The notes under the pieces are model-generated. The model was not told the DNA's origin, made no database searches, and saw only the letters and a list, made by a program, of their open reading frames with translations. Shown here piece after piece: positions 16,446 through 24,836 of a stretch of DNA of 50,113 nucleotides. The position numbers and the translations under genes were made by a program. Numbering within the stretch: position 1 is the stretch's first letter; every line of letters begins with the position of its first letter. The stretch lies in NCBI RefSeq assembly GCF_000164135.1, contig NZ_GG770554.1, positions 1,205,558 through 1,255,670 of the forward strand, given 5' to 3'. This stretch comes from Mycobacterium parascrofulaceum ATCC BAA-614 (lineage in GTDB: Bacteria > Actinomycetota > Actinomycetes > Mycobacteriales > Mycobacteriaceae).

Positions 16446-17483
16446 ATGCCCAACGACAGCACCGGCGCGCTGCGCTGGCGGCCGGTGGTCGCGCTCGCGC
16501 TGATCGTCGCCGTCCTCGCGGGATGCGGCGGCGGCGCCAGCGACGTGGTCGGTGGGGGCGGGCCCGCCGACGCGCACACCAGCCTGACGCTGGTCGCCTA
16601 CTCCGCCCCGGAACCCGGCTGGAGCACGGTGATCCCCGCGTTCAATGCCGCCGACGTGGGCAAGGGCGTGCAGGTGGTCACCTCCTACGGCGCCTCCGGC
16701 GACCAGTCCCGCGGAGTCCTCGACGGCAAACCGGCCGACGTGGTGAACTTCTCGGTCGAACCGGACATCACCCGGCTGGTTAAGGCGGGCAAGGTGGCCA
16801 AGGAATGGAATGCCGACGCCACCAAGGGCATCCCGTTCGGGTCGGTGGTCGCCCTGGTGGTGCGTAAGGGCAACCCCAAGAACATCAGGGACTGGGACGA
16901 CCTCGTCCGCCCCGGCGTCGAGGTGATCACGCCGAGCCCGTTGAGTTCGGGCTCGGCCAAGTGGAATCTGCTCGCACCGTACGCCGTTGAGAGCCGTGGC
17001 GGCCAGGACGGCCAGGCGGGCGTCGACTTCGTCAAGAAGTTGGTGAGCGAGCACGTCAAACTGCGCCCCGGGTCGGGCCGGGAAGCCACCGACGTGTTCG
17101 TCCAGGGCAGCGGGGACGTGTTGATCAGCTACGAGAACGAGGCGATCGCCACCGAGCGCGCGGGCAAACCGGTCGAACACGTCATCCCGCGGCAGACCTT
17201 CAAGATCGAGAACCCGGTCGCGGTGGTGAGCACGAGCACGCACCTGGGCGCCGCGACCGCCTTCAAGAACTTCCAGTACACCGCCGCGGCGCAGAAGTTG
17301 TGGGCGCAGGCCGGTTTCCGTCCGGTCGATCCGGCCGTCGCCACCGAGTTTCGCGCCCAGTATCCCGTCCCCGCGAAACTGTGGACGGTCGCCGACCTGG
17401 GCGGCTGGGAGGCGGTGGACCCGCAGCTGTTCGACAAGAGCACCGGCAGCATCACCAAGATCTACATGCGGGCCACCGGATGA
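16446..17483 (+). CDS. subI: sulfate-binding lipoprotein of the sulfate ABC importer
   Basis: This 345-residue protein has a lipoprotein signal (VALALIVAVLAGC, Cys near residue 27) and the sulfate/thiosulfate-binding fold: TLVAYSAPEPGWSTVIPAF, SYGASGDQSRGVLDGKPADVVNFSVE, TPSPLSSGSAKWNLLAPYAV and VFVQGSGDVLISYENEAI. It captures sulfate outside the membrane for CysT/CysW/CysA. GGAAGG lies five bases before the ATG. The ATG of cysT overlaps its stop, and the whole operon is preceded by the poly-cysteine leader ORF. It corresponds to Rv2400c. Confidence 0.95.
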   Translation: MPNDSTGALRWRPVVALALIVAVLAGCGGGASDVVGGGGPADAHTSLTLVAYSAPEPGWSTVIPAFNAADVGKGVQVVTSYGASGDQSRGVLDGKPADVVNFSVEPDITRLVKAGKVAKEWNADATKGIPFGSVVALVVRKGNPKNIRDWDDLVRPGVEVITPSPLSSGSAKWNLLAPYAVESRGGQDGQAGVDFVKKLVSEHVKLRPGSGREATDVFVQGSGDVLISYENEAIATERAGKPVEHVIPRQTFKIENPVAVVSTSTHLGAATAFKNFQYTAAAQKLWAQAGFRPVDPAVATEFRAQYPVPAKLWTVADLGGWEAVDPQLFDKSTGSITKIYMRATG

Positions 17484-18367
17484 CGGCGGCGACGACGCGC
17501 GGGTCGGGCCCGGCCGGGACCGGCTTCGACGACGCCGGTGGTGACGCGCCGCTCGGGGGCGGGCGGCGGGGCCGCGGGTCGGCCGGCACGTCGTTGCGGT
17601 TCGGCGTGGCCGTGGTCTGGCTGTCCGTGATCGTGTTGCTGCCGCTGGCCGCGATCGCCTGGGAGGCCGTCGGTGGCGGCTGGGAAGCGTTCTGGTCGGC
17701 GGTCACGTCGAACGCCGCGCTGGACTCGTTGCGGGTGACGCTGACCATCTCGGCCGCGGTGACCGTCGTCAATCTGCTGTTCGGCCTGCTGATCGCCTGG
17801 GTGCTGGTCCGCGACGACTTCGTCGGCAAGCGGCTGGTCGACGCGGTCATCGACCTTCCGTTCGCGTTGCCCACCATCGTCGCCAGCCTGGTGATGCTGG
17901 CCCTCTACGGCAACAACAGCCCGGTCGGTCTGCATCTGCAACACACGGCGTGGGGCGTGGCGGTGGCGTTGGCCTTCGTGACGCTGCCGTTCGTGGTGCG
18001 GGCGGTCCAGCCGGTGCTGCTGGAAATCGATCGCGAGACCGAGGAGGCCGCGGCCTCGCTGGGCGCCACCGCGCCGAAGATCTTCACGTCGGTCGTGCTG
18101 CCGTCGTTGACGCCGGCGCTGTTGTCCGGTGCCGGCCTGGCGTTCTCGCGCGCGATCGGCGAGTTCGGCTCGGTGGTGCTCATCGGTGGCGCGGTGCCGG
18201 GAAAGACCGAAGTGTCGTCGCAGTGGATACGGACCTTGATCGAGAACGACGACCGCACGGGCGCCGCGGCGATTTCGATTGTGCTGCTGATGATTTCGTT
18301 CCTGGTGCTGCTCGTGCTGCGCATTGTCGGCTCGCGTGCCGCCAAACGCGGGGAGATGGCCGCGTGA
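17480..18367 (+). CDS. cysT: sulfate ABC transporter permease CysT
   Basis: The 295-residue integral membrane permease starts at the ATG overlapping the subI stop (ATGA). After a polar, glycine-rich N-terminus of ~40 residues it shows about six membrane segments. The binding-protein-dependent permease EAA-type loop (EIDRETEEAAASLGATAPKIF, residues ~180-200) contacts the ATPase. CysT and CysW form the heterodimeric sulfate channel. The pairing of FALPTIVASLVMLALYGNNSPVG with the following cysW is typical of CysT. The stop overlaps the GTG of cysW by four bases, so the operon is translationally coupled. Corresponds to Rv2399c. Confidence 0.95.
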   Translation: MTAATTRGSGPAGTGFDDAGGDAPLGGGRRGRGSAGTSLRFGVAVVWLSVIVLLPLAAIAWEAVGGGWEAFWSAVTSNAALDSLRVTLTISAAVTVVNLLFGLLIAWVLVRDDFVGKRLVDAVIDLPFALPTIVASLVMLALYGNNSPVGLHLQHTAWGVAVALAFVTLPFVVRAVQPVLLEIDRETEEAAASLGATAPKIFTSVVLPSLTPALLSGAGLAFSRAIGEFGSVVLIGGAVPGKTEVSSQWIRTLIENDDRTGAAAISIVLLMISFLVLLVLRIVGSRAAKRGEMAA

Positions 18368-19197
18368 CGTTGTCGGCGCAGGTGCGCTACCTGATCCGCT
18401 ACCTCGCGCTGGCCTATGTCTTCGTGCTGGTCGCCGTCCCGGTCGCGCTGATCCTGTGGCGCACCTTCCGGCCCGGGTTCGACCAGTTCTTCGACTGGGT
18501 CAGCACCCCGGCCGCGATCTCGGCGCTGGACCTGTCGCTGCTGGTGGTGGCCATCGTGGTGCCGCTGAACGTGCTGTTCGGCATCCCCACCGCATTGGTC
18601 TTGGCGCGCAACCGATTTCGTGGCAAGGGCGTGCTGCAGGCGATCATCGACCTGCCCTTCGCGGTGTCGCCGGTCATCGTGGGCGTCGCGCTGATCCTGC
18701 TGTGGGGATCGGCCGGCGCGTTCGGCTTCGTCGAGAGGGACCTTGGCTTCAAAATCATCTTCGGCCTGCCCGGCATCGTGCTCGCGAGCGTCTTCGTCAC
18801 GCTGCCGTTCGTCGTGCGTGAGGTGGAACCGGTCCTGCACGAATTGGGCACCGATCAGGAGGAGGCGGCGGCGACACTGGGTTCCGGCTGGTGGCAAACC
18901 TTTTGGCGCATCACGCTGCCGTCCATCCGGTGGGGCCTGACCTACGGCATCGTGCTGACCGTCGCCCGTACGCTCGGCGAATACGGCGCGGTGATCATGG
19001 TGTCGTCCAACCTGCCGGGGAAGTCGCAAACGCTGACCCTGCTCGTCTCGGATCGCTACAACCGGGGCGCCGAGTACGGGGCCTACGCGCTGTCGACGCT
19101 ATTGATGGCGGTTTCGGTGCTGGTGCTGATCTTCCAGGTGCTGCTCGACGTCCGCCGGACGCGAGCGGCCCGGGCCGACAAGGAGATGTGGGCATGA
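18364..19197 (+). CDS. cysW: sulfate ABC transporter permease CysW
   Basis: This 277-residue permease begins at GTG 18364, overlapping the cysT stop. It has about six hydrophobic segments and the ATPase-coupling loop [23 protein letters not shown] (residues ~160-182). Conserved CysW-type stretches are [21 protein letters not shown] and [22 protein letters not shown]. It is the second half of the sulfate channel. The ATG of cysA overlaps its stop. Longer upstream frames are shadows of cysT. Corresponds to Rv2398c. Confidence 0.95.
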   Translation: MTLSAQVRYLIRYLALAYVFVLVAVPVALILWRTFRPGFDQFFDWVSTPAAISALDLSLLVVAIVVPLNVLFGIPTALVLARNRFRGKGVLQAIIDLPFAVSPVIVGVALILLWGSAGAFGFVERDLGFKIIFGLPGIVLASVFVTLPFVVREVEPVLHELGTDQEEAAATLGSGWWQTFWRITLPSIRWGLTYGIVLTVARTLGEYGAVIMVSSNLPGKSQTLTLLVSDRYNRGAEYGAYALSTLLMAVSVLVLIFQVLLDVRRTRAARADKEMWA

Positions 19198-20318
19198 CCG
19201 CCTCGGGGACGGGCCGCGCCGAACACGCGATCGTCGTGCGGGACGCGTGCAAGCGCTACGGCGACTTCGTCGCGCTGGACAACGTCAACTTCGTCGTGCC
19301 GGCCGGTTCCCTGACGGCGCTGCTGGGACCCAGCGGTTCCGGCAAGTCGACCCTGTTGCGCGCGATCGCCGGCCTCGACCGGCCCGACAGCGGAACGGTC
19401 ACCATCGACGGGCTCGACGTGACCCGGGTGCCGCCGCAACGCCGCGGGATCGGCTTCGTGTTCCAGCACTATGCGGCGTTCAAGCACCTGACCGTGCGGG
19501 ACAATGTGGCCTACGGCTTGAAGATCCGCAAGCGGCCCAAGGCCGAGGTCAAGGCCAAGGTCGACAACCTGCTGGAAGTGGTGGGGCTGAGCGGGTTTCA
19601 GCACCGCTATCCCAACCAGCTGTCCGGCGGCCAACGACAGCGGATGGCACTCGCGCGGGCGTTGGCGGTGGACCCGCAGGTGCTGCTGCTCGACGAGCCG
19701 TTCGGCGCGCTGGACGCCAAGGTGCGCGAGGACCTGCGGGCGTGGTTGCGCCGCCTGCACGACGAGGTGCACGTGACCACGGTGCTGGTCACCCACGACC
19801 AGTCCGAGGCGCTCGACGTCGCCGATCGGATCGCCGTGCTCAACCAGGGCCGCATCGAGCAGGTCGGAACGCCCACGGAGGTCTACGACGCCCCGGCGAA
19901 CGCTTTCGTGATGTCTTTCCTGGGCGCGGTTTCCACGCTGAACGGCACGCTGGTGCGGCCGCACGACATTCGGGTCGGCCGCACCCCGGACATGGCGGTC
20001 GCGGGGGGTGATGGCACCGCCGAGTCGGTCGGTGTCGTGCGCGCCACCGTCGATCGCGTGGTCGTGCTCGGTTTCGAGGTGCGGGTGGAGCTGACCAGCG
20101 CCGCCACCGGTGGCGCGTTCACGGCCCAGATCACCCGCGGCGACGCCGAGGCCCTGGCCTTGAACGAGGGCGACACCGTCTACGTGCGGGCCACCCGAAT
20201 CCCGTCCCTTCCCAGCGACTATGGGGCCCTTGGCGGCGGGGACGGCGACACCACGGGCTCGGGGGCGCATCAGCACCAAATTCTCAGGAGTTCTTACGGC
20301 GGCGGCAATGTTGGGTAG
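19194..20318 (+). CDS. cysA: sulfate ABC transporter ATP-binding protein CysA
   Basis: The 374-residue ATPase has Walker [10 protein letters not shown] (residues ~44-52), the signature [15 protein letters not shown] (~143), Walker [12 protein letters not shown] (~163) and the H-loop [12 protein letters not shown]-terminal TOBE-like region follows ([18 protein letters not shown]). It powers sulfate uptake through CysT/CysW with SubI. ATG 19194 overlaps the cysW stop. The final ~25 residues are glycine/histidine-rich and poorly conserved. It ends the operon; the UsfY-like gene follows after 27 bases. Corresponds to Rv2397c. Confidence 0.95.
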   Translation: MTASGTGRAEHAIVVRDACKRYGDFVALDNVNFVVPAGSLTALLGPSGSGKSTLLRAIAGLDRPDSGTVTIDGLDVTRVPPQRRGIGFVFQHYAAFKHLTVRDNVAYGLKIRKRPKAEVKAKVDNLLEVVGLSGFQHRYPNQLSGGQRQRMALARALAVDPQVLLLDEPFGALDAKVREDLRAWLRRLHDEVHVTTVLVTHDQSEALDVADRIAVLNQGRIEQVGTPTEVYDAPANAFVMSFLGAVSTLNGTLVRPHDIRVGRTPDMAVAGGDGTAESVGVVRATVDRVVVLGFEVRVELTSAATGGAFTAQITRGDAEALALNEGDTVYVRATRIPSLPSDYGALGGGDGDTTGSGAHQHQILRSSYGGGNVG

Positions 20319-20345
20319 CCGCGGATTTGTGGCACCGTCACGTCC

Positions 20346-20705
20346 ATGCTGGTAGGCACTTTTCACGACACCATCGACCATTATCGGACCAGCCGCCCGC
20401 GCGTGGGTCAAACGTTGAAGAGTCCGGCCAAAGAGCCCGCATTGCTCTTAATGGCGGTCGGCCTGGCGGCATACGGCATCTGTCTCGCCAGTTTCGCCGA
20501 CCGCCAAGTCCAGGCGGGTGTCGCCGCCGCCCTGATTTCGCTGGTGGCGATGACGGCGGGCGGGGCCTGGTTGTGGAACGAGGCAAGGCGACTCCGGAAA
20601 CTTGAAGACGACTACAACGCCAAGATGGCTGTCGAGTCGGTCACGGAGGGTGCTTCCGCCGCGGCGATCGTAGGCCCGAACCAACGGGGGCTCGCGAACC
20701 ACTAG
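20346..20705 (+). CDS. UsfY-like small membrane protein
   Basis: This 119-residue protein starts MLVGTFHDTIDHYRTSRPRVGQTLKS. The motif D-H-x-RT-x-RP followed by two hydrophobic segments (residues ~34-50 and ~58-76) and a basic RRLRKLE tail resembles UsfY, the small protein encoded next to the anti-sigma factor UsbX/RsbW and SigF in mycobacteria. No sigma-factor gene is adjacent here, so this would be a stand-alone paralogue. The last ~25 residues are polar and probably disordered. It converges with cysH. The membrane location is supported by hydrophobicity; function is unknown and the family assignment is moderate. Confidence 0.6.
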   Translation: MLVGTFHDTIDHYRTSRPRVGQTLKSPAKEPALLLMAVGLAAYGICLASFADRQVQAGVAAALISLVAMTAGGAWLWNEARRLRKLEDDYNAKMAVESVTEGASAAAIVGPNQRGLANH

Positions 20706-20751
20706 CGCCCATCGGGCGGACCGCTGACGCTGACAGCACGAAACGCGGTTA

Positions 20752-21495
20752 CTACGACGCGTGCAGGCCGCACTCGGTCTTCGACAACCCCTGCCAGCGC
20801 CCGCTGCGCGGGTCGGCGCCCGCGACCGGCTTTGCCGTGCACGGAGCGCAGCCGATCGACGGATACCCGTCGTAGACAAGCGGATTGACCAGCACACCGT
20901 GCTCGTCCATGTAGTTTTGCATGTCCTCGTCGGTCCATGTCACCAGCGGGTTGATCTTCACCAGCTTGAAGCCCTCGTCGAAGCCGATCACCGGGGCGTT
21001 GGCGCGGGTCGCCGCCTCGCTGCGGCGTAACCCGGTCACCCAGGCGGAGTATCCGCTCAGGACCCTGCGCAGCGGCACCACCTTGCGCAACCGGCAGCAC
21101 TCGCCCGGATCGCGGGTGAACAGGTTCTTCCCCAGCAACTGGTCCTGCTCGGCCACCGTCTGATCGGGGGTGATGTTGAGCAGGTGGATGTCGTAGACCG
21201 ACTCGACGGCGTCCCGGGTTCCGATGGTTTCGGCGAAGTGGTAGCCGGTGTCCAGGAACACGACCGGCACGCCCGGCCGAACCTTGGACGCCAGATCGAT
21301 CAACACGGCTTCCTGCATGCTGGAGGTCAGCACGTAGTTGCAGGTCGCCCAGCCGCGGGGTCCGTGGACTCCACCGAAGGTCTCATCGGTCCACCGCAGC
21401 ACCTCGGTGGCGCTGGCGCCTTCGAGCTCGGCGGCGCCACGCGCCGCGAGGTTTCGCAGTTCGGCTTCGGTCCGTTTCGTTGCTTGCCCGCTCAT
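20752..21495 (-). CDS. cysH: adenylylsulfate (APS) reductase, assimilatory, Fe-S type
   Basis: The 247-residue enzyme reduces adenosine 5'-phosphosulfate to sulfite, using thioredoxin. The paired cysteines that hold a [4Fe-4S] cluster in APS-type (not PAPS-type) reductases are visible as GECCRLRK (residues ~130) and GCAPCT (~218). The C-terminal catalytic Cys is in KTECGLH. The PP-loop-like SSMQEAVLIDLA and FLDTGYHF segments match the family. The ATG overlaps the nirA stop (ATGA), so the two are co-translated; sulfite made here is the substrate of NirA. It corresponds to Rv2392. No sirohydrochlorin chelatase (che1) follows, unlike M. tuberculosis. Confidence 0.95.
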   Translation of the reverse strand: MSGQATKRTEAELRNLAARGAAELEGASATEVLRWTDETFGGVHGPRGWATCNYVLTSSMQEAVLIDLASKVRPGVPVVFLDTGYHFAETIGTRDAVESVYDIHLLNITPDQTVAEQDQLLGKNLFTRDPGECCRLRKVVPLRRVLSGYSAWVTGLRRSEAATRANAPVIGFDEGFKLVKINPLVTWTDEDMQNYMDEHGVLVNPLVYDGYPSIGCAPCTAKPVAGADPRSGRWQGLSKTECGLHAS

Positions 21496-23171
21496 CGAAG
21501 ATCGTCCTCATCGGCGCGAATCGCCCACTGCGCGAACCGTTCTCCCGCACTGCGGTGCTTGAGGAAGTTGCGCACCACCCGGTCGATGTAGTCGCCCAAC
21601 TCGTCGCTGGTGACCTTGTGCTGGCGCAGCTTTCGCCCGAATCCGCTGTCCAGCCCGAGGCTGCCGCCCAGGTGCACCTGAAATCCCTCGACGGAGCCCC
21701 CGTGACCGTCGTCGACCATTTGACCCTTGAAGCCGATGTCGGCCACCTGTATCCGGGCGCACGAATTGGGGCAACCGTTGATGTTGACCGTGATCGGCAC
21801 GTCGAGCGCCGCGTTGATGTCCTCGAGCCGACGTTCCAGCTCGGGCACCAAAACCTGCGCCTTGCCCCGGGTTTCGGCGAACGAGAGCTTGCAGTATTCG
21901 ATCCCCGTGCAGGCCATCAGGTTTCGGCGCCACCGCGACGGGGTCGTCTGCAGCCCCAGCGCCTCCAGCCCGGCGAGCACATCGTCGAGCTTGTCGTCGG
22001 CGACGTCGAGGACGACCAGCTTCTGGTACGGGGTGAACCGCACCCGGTCCGAGCCGGCCGCCTCCATCAGGTCGGCCACCGCCGAGAGGATGGTGCCCGA
22101 GACGCGTCCGGCGATGGGCGCCGCCCCGACGGCGTTGAGCCCGTTCTTGAGCCGCTGCACGCCGACGTGATCGATCGGGTGGTGCAGCGGCTCGGGGGCC
22201 GGGCCGTCGATCAGGGGCCGCTTGAGGTACTCGGTTTCGAGGACCTCCCGGAACTTTTCGATGCCCCAGTCCTTGATCAAGAACTTCAACCGCGCCTTGG
22301 ACCGCAGCCGCCGGTAGCCGTAGTCGCGGAATATCGACGTCACGGCTTCCCAGACCTCGGGGACCTCGTCCAGCGGCACCCAGGCGCCGACCCGCTGGGC
22401 CAGCATCGGGTTGGTGGACAGGCCGCCGCCGACCCACAGGTCCAGGCCGGGTCCGTGCTCGGGGTGGTTGACGCCGACGAAGGCGATGTCGTTGATCTCG
22501 TGCGCGACGTCCTGCAGACCCGAGATCGCGGTCTTGTACTTGCGGGGCAGGTCGGCGAAGTCCGGCTTGCCGATGTAGCGGCGCACGATCTCGTCGATCG
22601 CCCAGGTCGGGTCGAGCACCTCGTCGAGGGACTCGCCGGCCAGCGGCGAACCGAGGATGACGCGGGGGCAGTCGCCGCACGCCTCGGCGGTCTGCAGGCC
22701 CACGTCGGCGAGCCGCCGCCAGATCTCCGGGACGTTCTCGACCTCGATCCAGTGCATCTGCACGTTCTGGCGATCGGAGATGTCGGCGGTGTCGCGTCCG
22801 AATTCGGTCGAGATCTGGCCGACCGTGCGCAGCGCGGCGGCCGACAGCGCGCCGCCGTCGCAGCGCACCCGCATCATGAAGTACTTGGCTTCCAGCAGAT
22901 CGGCGTTCTCGTCGCCGGTGAAGGTGCCGTCGTAGCCCTGTTCGCGCTGGGTGTAGAGGCCCCACCAGCGGAAACGGCCGCGCAGGTCACTCTTGTCGAT
23001 GCTGTCGAACCCGTCTTTGGCGTACACGTTCTCGATGCGTTCACGCACGTCGAGGGGGGCGCCGGCGCGCTTCATCTCCTCGTTGGGGTTGAGCGGTTCC
23101 CGATCTCCCAGCGCCCACTGGCCCTCGTTGCGGGCCTTCTTGGGTGCCCCAGCGGGACGGGCTGTGGTCAT
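21492..23171 (-). CDS. nirA: ferredoxin-dependent sulfite reductase
   Basis: This 559-residue sirohaem/[4Fe-4S] enzyme reduces sulfite to sulfide for cysteine synthesis (also called SirA; Rv2391). Duplicate nitrite/sulfite reductase half-domains are seen: GRFRWWGLYTQR (~57) and ISDRQNVQMHWIEVENVPEIW (~125), then CPRVILGSPLAG. The cluster ligands are the C-x5-C pair in ACTGIEYCK (~420-426) and the C-x3-C pair in NGCPNSCAR (~468-472). ATG 23171 is used: AAGGAG precedes it by 8 bases. A frame extension to 23210 (MLLCLRCRK) is rejected because it would run over that ribosome-binding site. A poly-cysteine leader ORF lies 108 bases upstream. Confidence 0.95.
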   Translation of the reverse strand: MTTARPAGAPKKARNEGQWALGDREPLNPNEEMKRAGAPLDVRERIENVYAKDGFDSIDKSDLRGRFRWWGLYTQREQGYDGTFTGDENADLLEAKYFMMRVRCDGGALSAAALRTVGQISTEFGRDTADISDRQNVQMHWIEVENVPEIWRRLADVGLQTAEACGDCPRVILGSPLAGESLDEVLDPTWAIDEIVRRYIGKPDFADLPRKYKTAISGLQDVAHEINDIAFVGVNHPEHGPGLDLWVGGGLSTNPMLAQRVGAWVPLDEVPEVWEAVTSIFRDYGYRRLRSKARLKFLIKDWGIEKFREVLETEYLKRPLIDGPAPEPLHHPIDHVGVQRLKNGLNAVGAAPIAGRVSGTILSAVADLMEAAGSDRVRFTPYQKLVVLDVADDKLDDVLAGLEALGLQTTPSRWRRNLMACTGIEYCKLSFAETRGKAQVLVPELERRLEDINAALDVPITVNINGCPNSCARIQVADIGFKGQMVDDGHGGSVEGFQVHLGGSLGLDSGFGRKLRQHKVTSDELGDYIDRVVRNFLKHRSAGERFAQWAIRADEDDLR

Positions 23172-23279
23172 TAAGAGGTCTCCTTTTCGACATCGCAGGC
23201 ATAGAAGCACAGCTCACCGGTGGTATCGGCGGCGCAGATCCGATGCCAGCTGGACGTACAGGTGGGCGGGTCTACGACA

Positions 23280-23336
23280 TCAAGGGAGACAGCAACAGCT
23301 GCAAACACGCTTGAGATCAATGTGCCGCCGCGCCAC
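23280..23336 (-). promoter_or_regulatory. poly-cysteine leader ORF upstream of nirA-cysH (putative cysteine attenuator)
   Basis: On the minus strand, GTG at 23336 opens an 18-codon frame reading MARRHIDLKRVCSCCCLP and ending at 23280. Four of the last seven codons are Cys. It lies 108 bases before the nirA ATG. It has the same length and architecture as the leader ORF before subI, and matches the reported mycobacterial class of cysteine-responsive attenuator ORFs. No strong TANNNT -10 box is positioned for a leaderless start, so the promoter and exact start are uncertain. A 45-codon overlapping frame is present but has no cysteine run. Confidence 0.7.
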
Positions 23337-23558
23337 GAGCGCAATGCGAAGGCTGGGCTGAGCGACGGTCACGCCCCCATTGTGCCATGCCCACCGGGGG
23401 GTCACGCCACCAGGTGAAATATCCGCTCACGGTGAGCGGAATTCCGCGGTCGAGCCGGCCGCGCCGGTAACGAAGCCCGGGCACAGCGGCCGGCCGGTGC
23501 GGTTCGGGCCGGCCCGGCCGGCCGCTGTCGCGGGCGCCGCGCCGTGGGATGATTTGGC

Positions 23559-24731
23559 ATGACACTTCGCGAGGAGGCGGTCGCGCTGCCCGAGCTGCGG
23601 CCCGTTCCGGGGCGGCCGTTCGGGGTGTACATCCACGTTCCGTTCTGCATAACCCGTTGCGGCTACTGCGATTTCAACACCTACACCCCGGCCGAACTGG
23701 GTGGTGTGAACCCCGACGCCTGGCTGGCGGCGTTGCGGACCGAGCTGCAGCTGGCCGCGGAGCGGCTCGCCGGTCCGACCGTGGACACCGTATTCGTCGG
23801 CGGCGGGACGCCGTCCCTGCTGGGCGGCGCGCGTGTGGCGTCGTTGCTCGACATGGTGCGGGAGCATTTCGCGTTGGCGCCCGATGCCGAGATCACCACC
23901 GAGGCCAACCCGGAGTCGGCCTGGCCGGACTTCTTCGACGCCGCCCGCGCGGCGGGCTACACGCGGGTGTCGCTCGGTATGCAGTCGGTGTCGCCGACGG
24001 TGCTGGGGGTGCTCGACCGCATTCACACCCCGAACCGATCGGCGGCCGCGGCCCGCGAGGCGTTGGACGCCGGGTTCGAACACGTCAGCCTCGATCTGAT
24101 CTATGGCACGCCGGGGGAGTCCGACGACGACCTGCTGCGCTCGCTCGACACGGCGGTCGAAACCGGCGTCGATCACGTCTCGGCGTACGCCCTGGTCGTC
24201 GAGGAGGGCACCGCGCTCGCCCGCCGGGTCCGGCGGGGCGAGCTGGCGGCTCCCGACGACGACGTGCTCGCGCACCGCTACGAGCTGGTCGATGCCAGGC
24301 TGTCCGAGGCGGGGCTGACCTGGTACGAAGTGTCCAACTGGTCGCGGCCCGGCGGTGAATGCCGGCACAATCTCGGCTACTGGGACGGTGGCCAGTGGTG
24401 GGGCGCCGGCCCGGGCGCGCACGGTCACGTCGGCGCCGTGCGGTGGTGGAACGTCAAGCACCCCAACGCCTATGCGGAGATGCTGGCCCGCGCCGCGCTC
24501 CCGGTGGGGGGCTTCGAGCTGCTGGACCCCGACGCCCTGCACACCGAAGTCGTGCTGCTGAAAACCCGGCTGCGGCAGGGGCTTCCGCACGACGTGCTGA
24601 ACCCGGCCGAACGGCGGCGCGCCGAGGGAGCGGTCGCCGATGGGTTGCTGGTGTCCGCCGACGACCGGTTCGTCCTCACCCCGCGCGGACGGCTGCTGGC
24701 CGACGCGGTGGTGCGCACCGTCCTGGGGTAG
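23559..24731 (+). CDS. hemW: HemW-type radical SAM protein (coproporphyrinogen oxidase-like heme chaperone)
   Basis: The 390-residue protein has the radical SAM motif CITRCGYC (residues ~28-35) in the context VYIHVPFC, plus GGGTPSLL, SLGMQS and the HemW C-terminal HemN-domain segment (HNLGYWDGGQWWGAGPGAHG). It is annotated hemN in M. tuberculosis (Rv2388c). HemN proper has an extra Cys (CxxxCxxCxC); the next residues here are DFN, so it lacks the fourth Cys. That fits HemW, a heme-binding chaperone, rather than a true coproporphyrinogen dehydrogenase. ATG 23559 is used. rpfD and Rv2390c, which separate this gene from nirA in M. tuberculosis, are absent. Confidence 0.9.
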   Translation: MTLREEAVALPELRPVPGRPFGVYIHVPFCITRCGYCDFNTYTPAELGGVNPDAWLAALRTELQLAAERLAGPTVDTVFVGGGTPSLLGGARVASLLDMVREHFALAPDAEITTEANPESAWPDFFDAARAAGYTRVSLGMQSVSPTVLGVLDRIHTPNRSAAAAREALDAGFEHVSLDLIYGTPGESDDDLLRSLDTAVETGVDHVSAYALVVEEGTALARRVRRGELAAPDDDVLAHRYELVDARLSEAGLTWYEVSNWSRPGGECRHNLGYWDGGQWWGAGPGAHGHVGAVRWWNVKHPNAYAEMLARAALPVGGFELLDPDALHTEVVLLKTRLRQGLPHDVLNPAERRRAEGAVADGLLVSADDRFVLTPRGRLLADAVVRTVLG

Positions 24732-24836
24732 CGCTCGGCCGGTCGTGACACCGGCGCGCGAGCGCGCGGTTGGCGCCGTAGCTCGTCAACACGCCCGTCG
24801 GCCAACGCCATTCGGCAACGGCCGGGTTTGGCGAAC

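Noticed and set aside
23172..23210. In-frame N-terminal extension of NirA containing CLRC, which looks like a cysteine-rich leader
   Set aside because: It covers the ribosome-binding site of the ATG at 23171 and has no own stop; the genuine cysteine run is in the separate ORF at 23280-23336.
23203..23323. 45-codon minus-strand frame beginning VFAAVAVSLDVVDPP
   Set aside because: It overlaps the poly-cysteine ORF in a different frame, has scattered Cys only and no supporting start signal.
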